64,000 nt of DNA from Marinirhabdus sp963799365 (GTDB lineage: Bacteria > Bacteroidota > Bacteroidia > Flavobacteriales > Flavobacteriaceae): the NCBI GenBank assembly GCA_963799365.1, contig CAWCWV010000008.1, forward strand, positions 62,001 through 126,000, in the 5' to 3' direction. Under the pieces are notes generated by a model, which had not been told where the DNA came from, searched no databases, and saw only the letters and a list, made by a program, of their open reading frames with translations. Position 1 is the first letter of the stretch. Every line of letters starts with the position of its first letter. The position numbers were made by a program, and so were the translations under genes. Positions 61,873 through 64,000 of the stretch are shown one piece after another.

Positions 61873-62316
61873 ATGAAATCTCTTTTTGAAACCGACGCTC
61901 TGACCGAAATTCGCACACGCTTACAAACCTTATCTGAAACTTCAGAAAAACAATGGGGAAAGATGAGTGCAGGACAAATGGTACATCATTGCCAAATTCC
62001 TTTAAACGTTATTCTGGAGAAAGAAGATTATAACTTAAAACCAAATTGGTTTGCCAAAACCTTTTTCAAGAAAGCGATGTATAGCGACAAACCGTGGAGA
62101 AAGAATTTACCCACAATGAAACAGTTTAAAGAAACGACGACTAAAGATCTTACTACTGAAAAGCAAAAATTACAAGAATTGCTAGATGAATTTGAAAAAC
62201 AGCGCGAACGGACGGATTGGAAACCACACCCAAGTTTTGGCGCGCTAACAAAAGAGCAGTGGGGAAAAATGCAATACAAGCATTTAGACCATCATTTTAG
62301 GCAGTTTAATGCCTAA
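61873..62316 (+). CDS. DUF1569 (DinB-like) protein
   Basis: Cytoplasmic helical protein of 147 aa. SAGQMVHHCQIPLNVIL (about 36-52) and the C-terminal HLDHHFRQFNA carry His residues that could form the metal site of the DinB/YfiT-like four-helix fold. WKPHPSFGALTKEQWGKM is the family signature region. Substrate unknown. Divergent from radC with 58 bases between. Confidence 0.85.
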   Translation: MKSLFETDALTEIRTRLQTLSETSEKQWGKMSAGQMVHHCQIPLNVILEKEDYNLKPNWFAKTFFKKAMYSDKPWRKNLPTMKQFKETTTKDLTTEKQKLQELLDEFEKQRERTDWKPHPSFGALTKEQWGKMQYKHLDHHFRQFNA

Positions 62317-62320
62317 GTTT

Positions 62321-63079
62321 TTACTCAAAGATTAACCTACCATTAAAAAGTTCTTCTACTTCTACGAAAGGGGGTCTATTTTTTGAAATTACATCACCTA
62401 CGCTCACAATTTTTCCTCTAAGACTGTCTATAGGAAAGCAAATAATTTTGTTAGTACTCCTATGAAAAATATTTACACTATTAGCTTTTAACTCTCCCGC
62501 TTCTACCCTAGCGTCACTATCAAAGAGGCCAATTTGAAATCCTCTGGTTCTTCCTTTTAAACGAAATGTAGAAATACCGTTAGCGTTAATAATTATTCCA
62601 TTGGTATTTAATTCATCCAAATCAAAATCTCCATCTATATGAAATTCATCTTCTAAAAGCCTGTCTTCAGACACCAACTCTAGCCTATCAAAACCAATTT
62701 CGCCTATGTTTTCAATGGTAATTCCTGAGCTATTTCTTATTAAATCTATCTCCGGAGCAGTTACATAAACTTTTGTTGTTTCAAAATCACGTAGTAGATT
62801 GCAGCTATTATTATCTTTTAATTTAAGGATGCTGTCTTCAGACTTTACAATCACTTCCGAAAGTAAATTACTTGGAGACTCTACAATCACCTTTTGTACT
62901 GGACCTTGAGAAATATAAAGTTTAACTCTATCAAAAACAATGATACGTTTAAAGACATCAACGTCGAACTCCTGTCGTACCACCTCTCCATTATCATTTT
63001 GGAAACAATCGCCCAAATTATCTGTATCGCAGCTAAAAAGCAATCCTAGAAGTACAAATAAAATTATATTTTTTATCAT
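62321..63079 (-). CDS. DUF2807 (GIN-domain) lipoprotein
   Basis: Protein of 252 aa with lipobox LLFSC (Cys16). The mature region repeats short beta strands (VKLYISQGPVQKVIVESPSN, NSSGITIENIGEIGFDRL, LNTNGIIINANGISTFRLKG) typical of the right-handed helix of putative auto-transporter adhesin head GIN domains. Envelope-located; function unknown. It starts 3 bases after the acyloxyacyl hydrolase gene. Confidence 0.85.
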   Translation of the reverse strand: MIKNIILFVLLGLLFSCDTDNLGDCFQNDNGEVVRQEFDVDVFKRIIVFDRVKLYISQGPVQKVIVESPSNLLSEVIVKSEDSILKLKDNNSCNLLRDFETTKVYVTAPEIDLIRNSSGITIENIGEIGFDRLELVSEDRLLEDEFHIDGDFDLDELNTNGIIINANGISTFRLKGRTRGFQIGLFDSDARVEAGELKANSVNIFHRSTNKIICFPIDSLRGKIVSVGDVISKNRPPFVEVEELFNGRLIFE

Positions 63080-63082
63080 ATT

Positions 63083-64000
63083 TTATAGACGTATACCAAC
63101 ACTAAATTCTACTGCTTCGGCTTTAGCATAATGAGCCTTTACGGTAATTGAACCAAATAAATTTTCAGTAATATACCTTTTTAAACCCAATCTATTATAA
63201 ACCCGGTTTTCAAATTCATAGGGCCAGTACACATAATAGCCCACTTGAGATACAAACGCCACTTTATTAAATCTTAATTCATGCCCCACGAAAACGCCTA
63301 TCCTCCTAGCATCCTCGTTACCTCTCAAACCATCACTGGTAAATGCAATAGACCTAAATTTTATTAATTCTTCAATCATTCTAGAAAAAAACACATCTGC
63401 TCCAACTTGAAAACTGCTTTTGTAATTAATGCGCTTATCGGCAAAGGCAGACAATGTAACAAACGGATATTGTCCCAGGCCATTTACGTCGGCTTCATTG
63501 ACGCCGGATCTAAACACAAAATTATAATGTATTCGCTCTGCATAAAATTCACTTCCCCAAGCTACAGGCACGAGCGCTTCAGGATAATTAATGGAATTAA
63601 ATAAATAGGTAGCTCCTGCACTTAGGTAAAATGTATTGGTACTATTATTTGGTGCTTTAAAGTTTGCATTCGAATAGTGAATCACTCCCATTCCCAAAGT
63701 AACCCCCAAACCATCTATAATATTTTCTTGTACAAAATTAAATTTCAGTAAGGTAGAACTTAGAAAATTACTTCCGTATGCATTGTTTTCAAAATTTGTT
63801 TCTGCATCGTAAGGATTGGTTGCAAAGGCAATACCTTGCCCTACTCCTATACTCAATCTACGTTTCCAAAAGTAGAAGTTGAAGTGTCCATACAGTGAAT
63901 GGTTCTCTCCTAAAAATTGATTGTCTAAATCCTGATAAATATACGTAAAACCCCAGTCTGGGTAATTGTAGCGACCTTCCCATTCGTTATAACCATATGG
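63083..64000 (-). CDS. PagL-type acyloxyacyl hydrolase (5' end beyond window)
   Basis: Outer-membrane barrel enzyme that could remove an ester-linked fatty acid from lipid A. The frame stays open to base 64000, so 306 codons are visible. A TTG at 63856 is internal, not the start, because coding sequence of the same character precedes it (WEGRYNYPDWGFTYIYQDL, GHFNFYFWKRRLS). VIHYSNANF holds the His-x-Ser-Asn signature of PagL. The strands continue to the end AVEFSVGIRL. The signal peptide is outside the window. Confidence 0.87.
   Translation of the reverse strand, partial: PYGYNEWEGRYNYPDWGFTYIYQDLDNQFLGENHSLYGHFNFYFWKRRLSIGVGQGIAFATNPYDAETNFENNAYGSNFLSSTLLKFNFVQENIIDGLGVTLGMGVIHYSNANFKAPNNSTNTFYLSAGATYLFNSINYPEALVPVAWGSEFYAERIHYNFVFRSGVNEADVNGLGQYPFVTLSAFADKRINYKSSFQVGADVFFSRMIEELIKFRSIAFTSDGLRGNEDARRIGVFVGHELRFNKVAFVSQVGYYVYWPYEFENRVYNRLGLKRYITENLFGSITVKAHYAKAEAVEFSVGIRL

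Noticed and set aside
63083..63856. Acyloxyacyl hydrolase starting at the TTG at 63856
   Set aside because: The frame is open and barrel-like for another 48 codons up to the window edge, so the true start lies outside.

Overview
The window comes from an AT-rich member of the Bacteroidota, most likely a marine Flavobacteriaceae (genus not determinable from the sequence alone). The signs are a SusC/SusD pair with surface-lipoprotein signals, a type IX secretion (T9SS) C-terminal domain, an ECF sigma/FecR/TonB-receptor signalling trio, a TPR-fused histidine kinase, promoters of the form TTG-N19-TAnnTTTG, no obvious Shine-Dalgarno sequences, and several TTG/GTG starts. No tRNA, rRNA, CRISPR array, prophage, transposase or defence island is visible. 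No stretch longer than 300 bases lacks a gene; the largest gaps (42218-42488 and 6322-6544) are described.

Layout. 1-6321: 5' part of ffh, an RhlE-type DEAD-box helicase, a DUF4349 lipoprotein, an uncharacterised transmembrane protein plus lipoprotein pair, and a secreted M28 peptidase. 6545-9843: a two-component system (TPR histidine kinase, NarL-type regulator) with a lipoprotein. 10075-14101: ECF sigma factor, FecR-type anti-sigma factor and STN-domain TonB receptor, a trans-envelope signalling set. 14114-19049: argS, a cyclase-fold DUF2652 protein with an unknown partner, heptanucleotide tandem repeats and a Rossmann-fold DUF2867-type protein. 19068-24095: two guanidino-group-modifying enzymes (CtlX-like and AGAT/DDAH-like) flank an outer-membrane protein and a T9SS-exported vanadium-haloperoxidase-like enzyme. 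24158-28223: gltA, eno, carA, each with its own visible terminator.

28430-45817: one minus-strand translation superoperon, rpsL-rpsG-fusA-rpsJ, then the S10, spc and alpha gene sets through rplQ. It includes two genes shorter than 60 codons (rpmD, rpmJ). A good promoter precedes rpsL and a strong terminator follows rplQ. Two internal spacers stand out: a 271-nt hairpin array between rpsJ and rplC, and a 43-nt near-perfect palindrome upstream of rpsD.

46002-54202: an Omp85-superfamily protein, then a SusC-SusD-lipoprotein operon without any glycoside hydrolase, then rlmB. 54197-64000: rhomboid protease, rarA, three cell-envelope proteins of unknown function (one DUF5723), a YjjG-type nucleotidase, a polysaccharide-deacetylase-like protein lacking expected histidine motifs, radC, DUF1569 and DUF2807 proteins, and a PagL-type acyloxyacyl hydrolase cut by the window end.

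The most unusual items are the operon-internal RNA structures, the heptamer satellites, a repeat-like patch inside argS, the uncharacterised sensor-like pair at 3388-4778, and the haloperoxidase/amidinotransferase neighbourhood. None is proven to be a new system.
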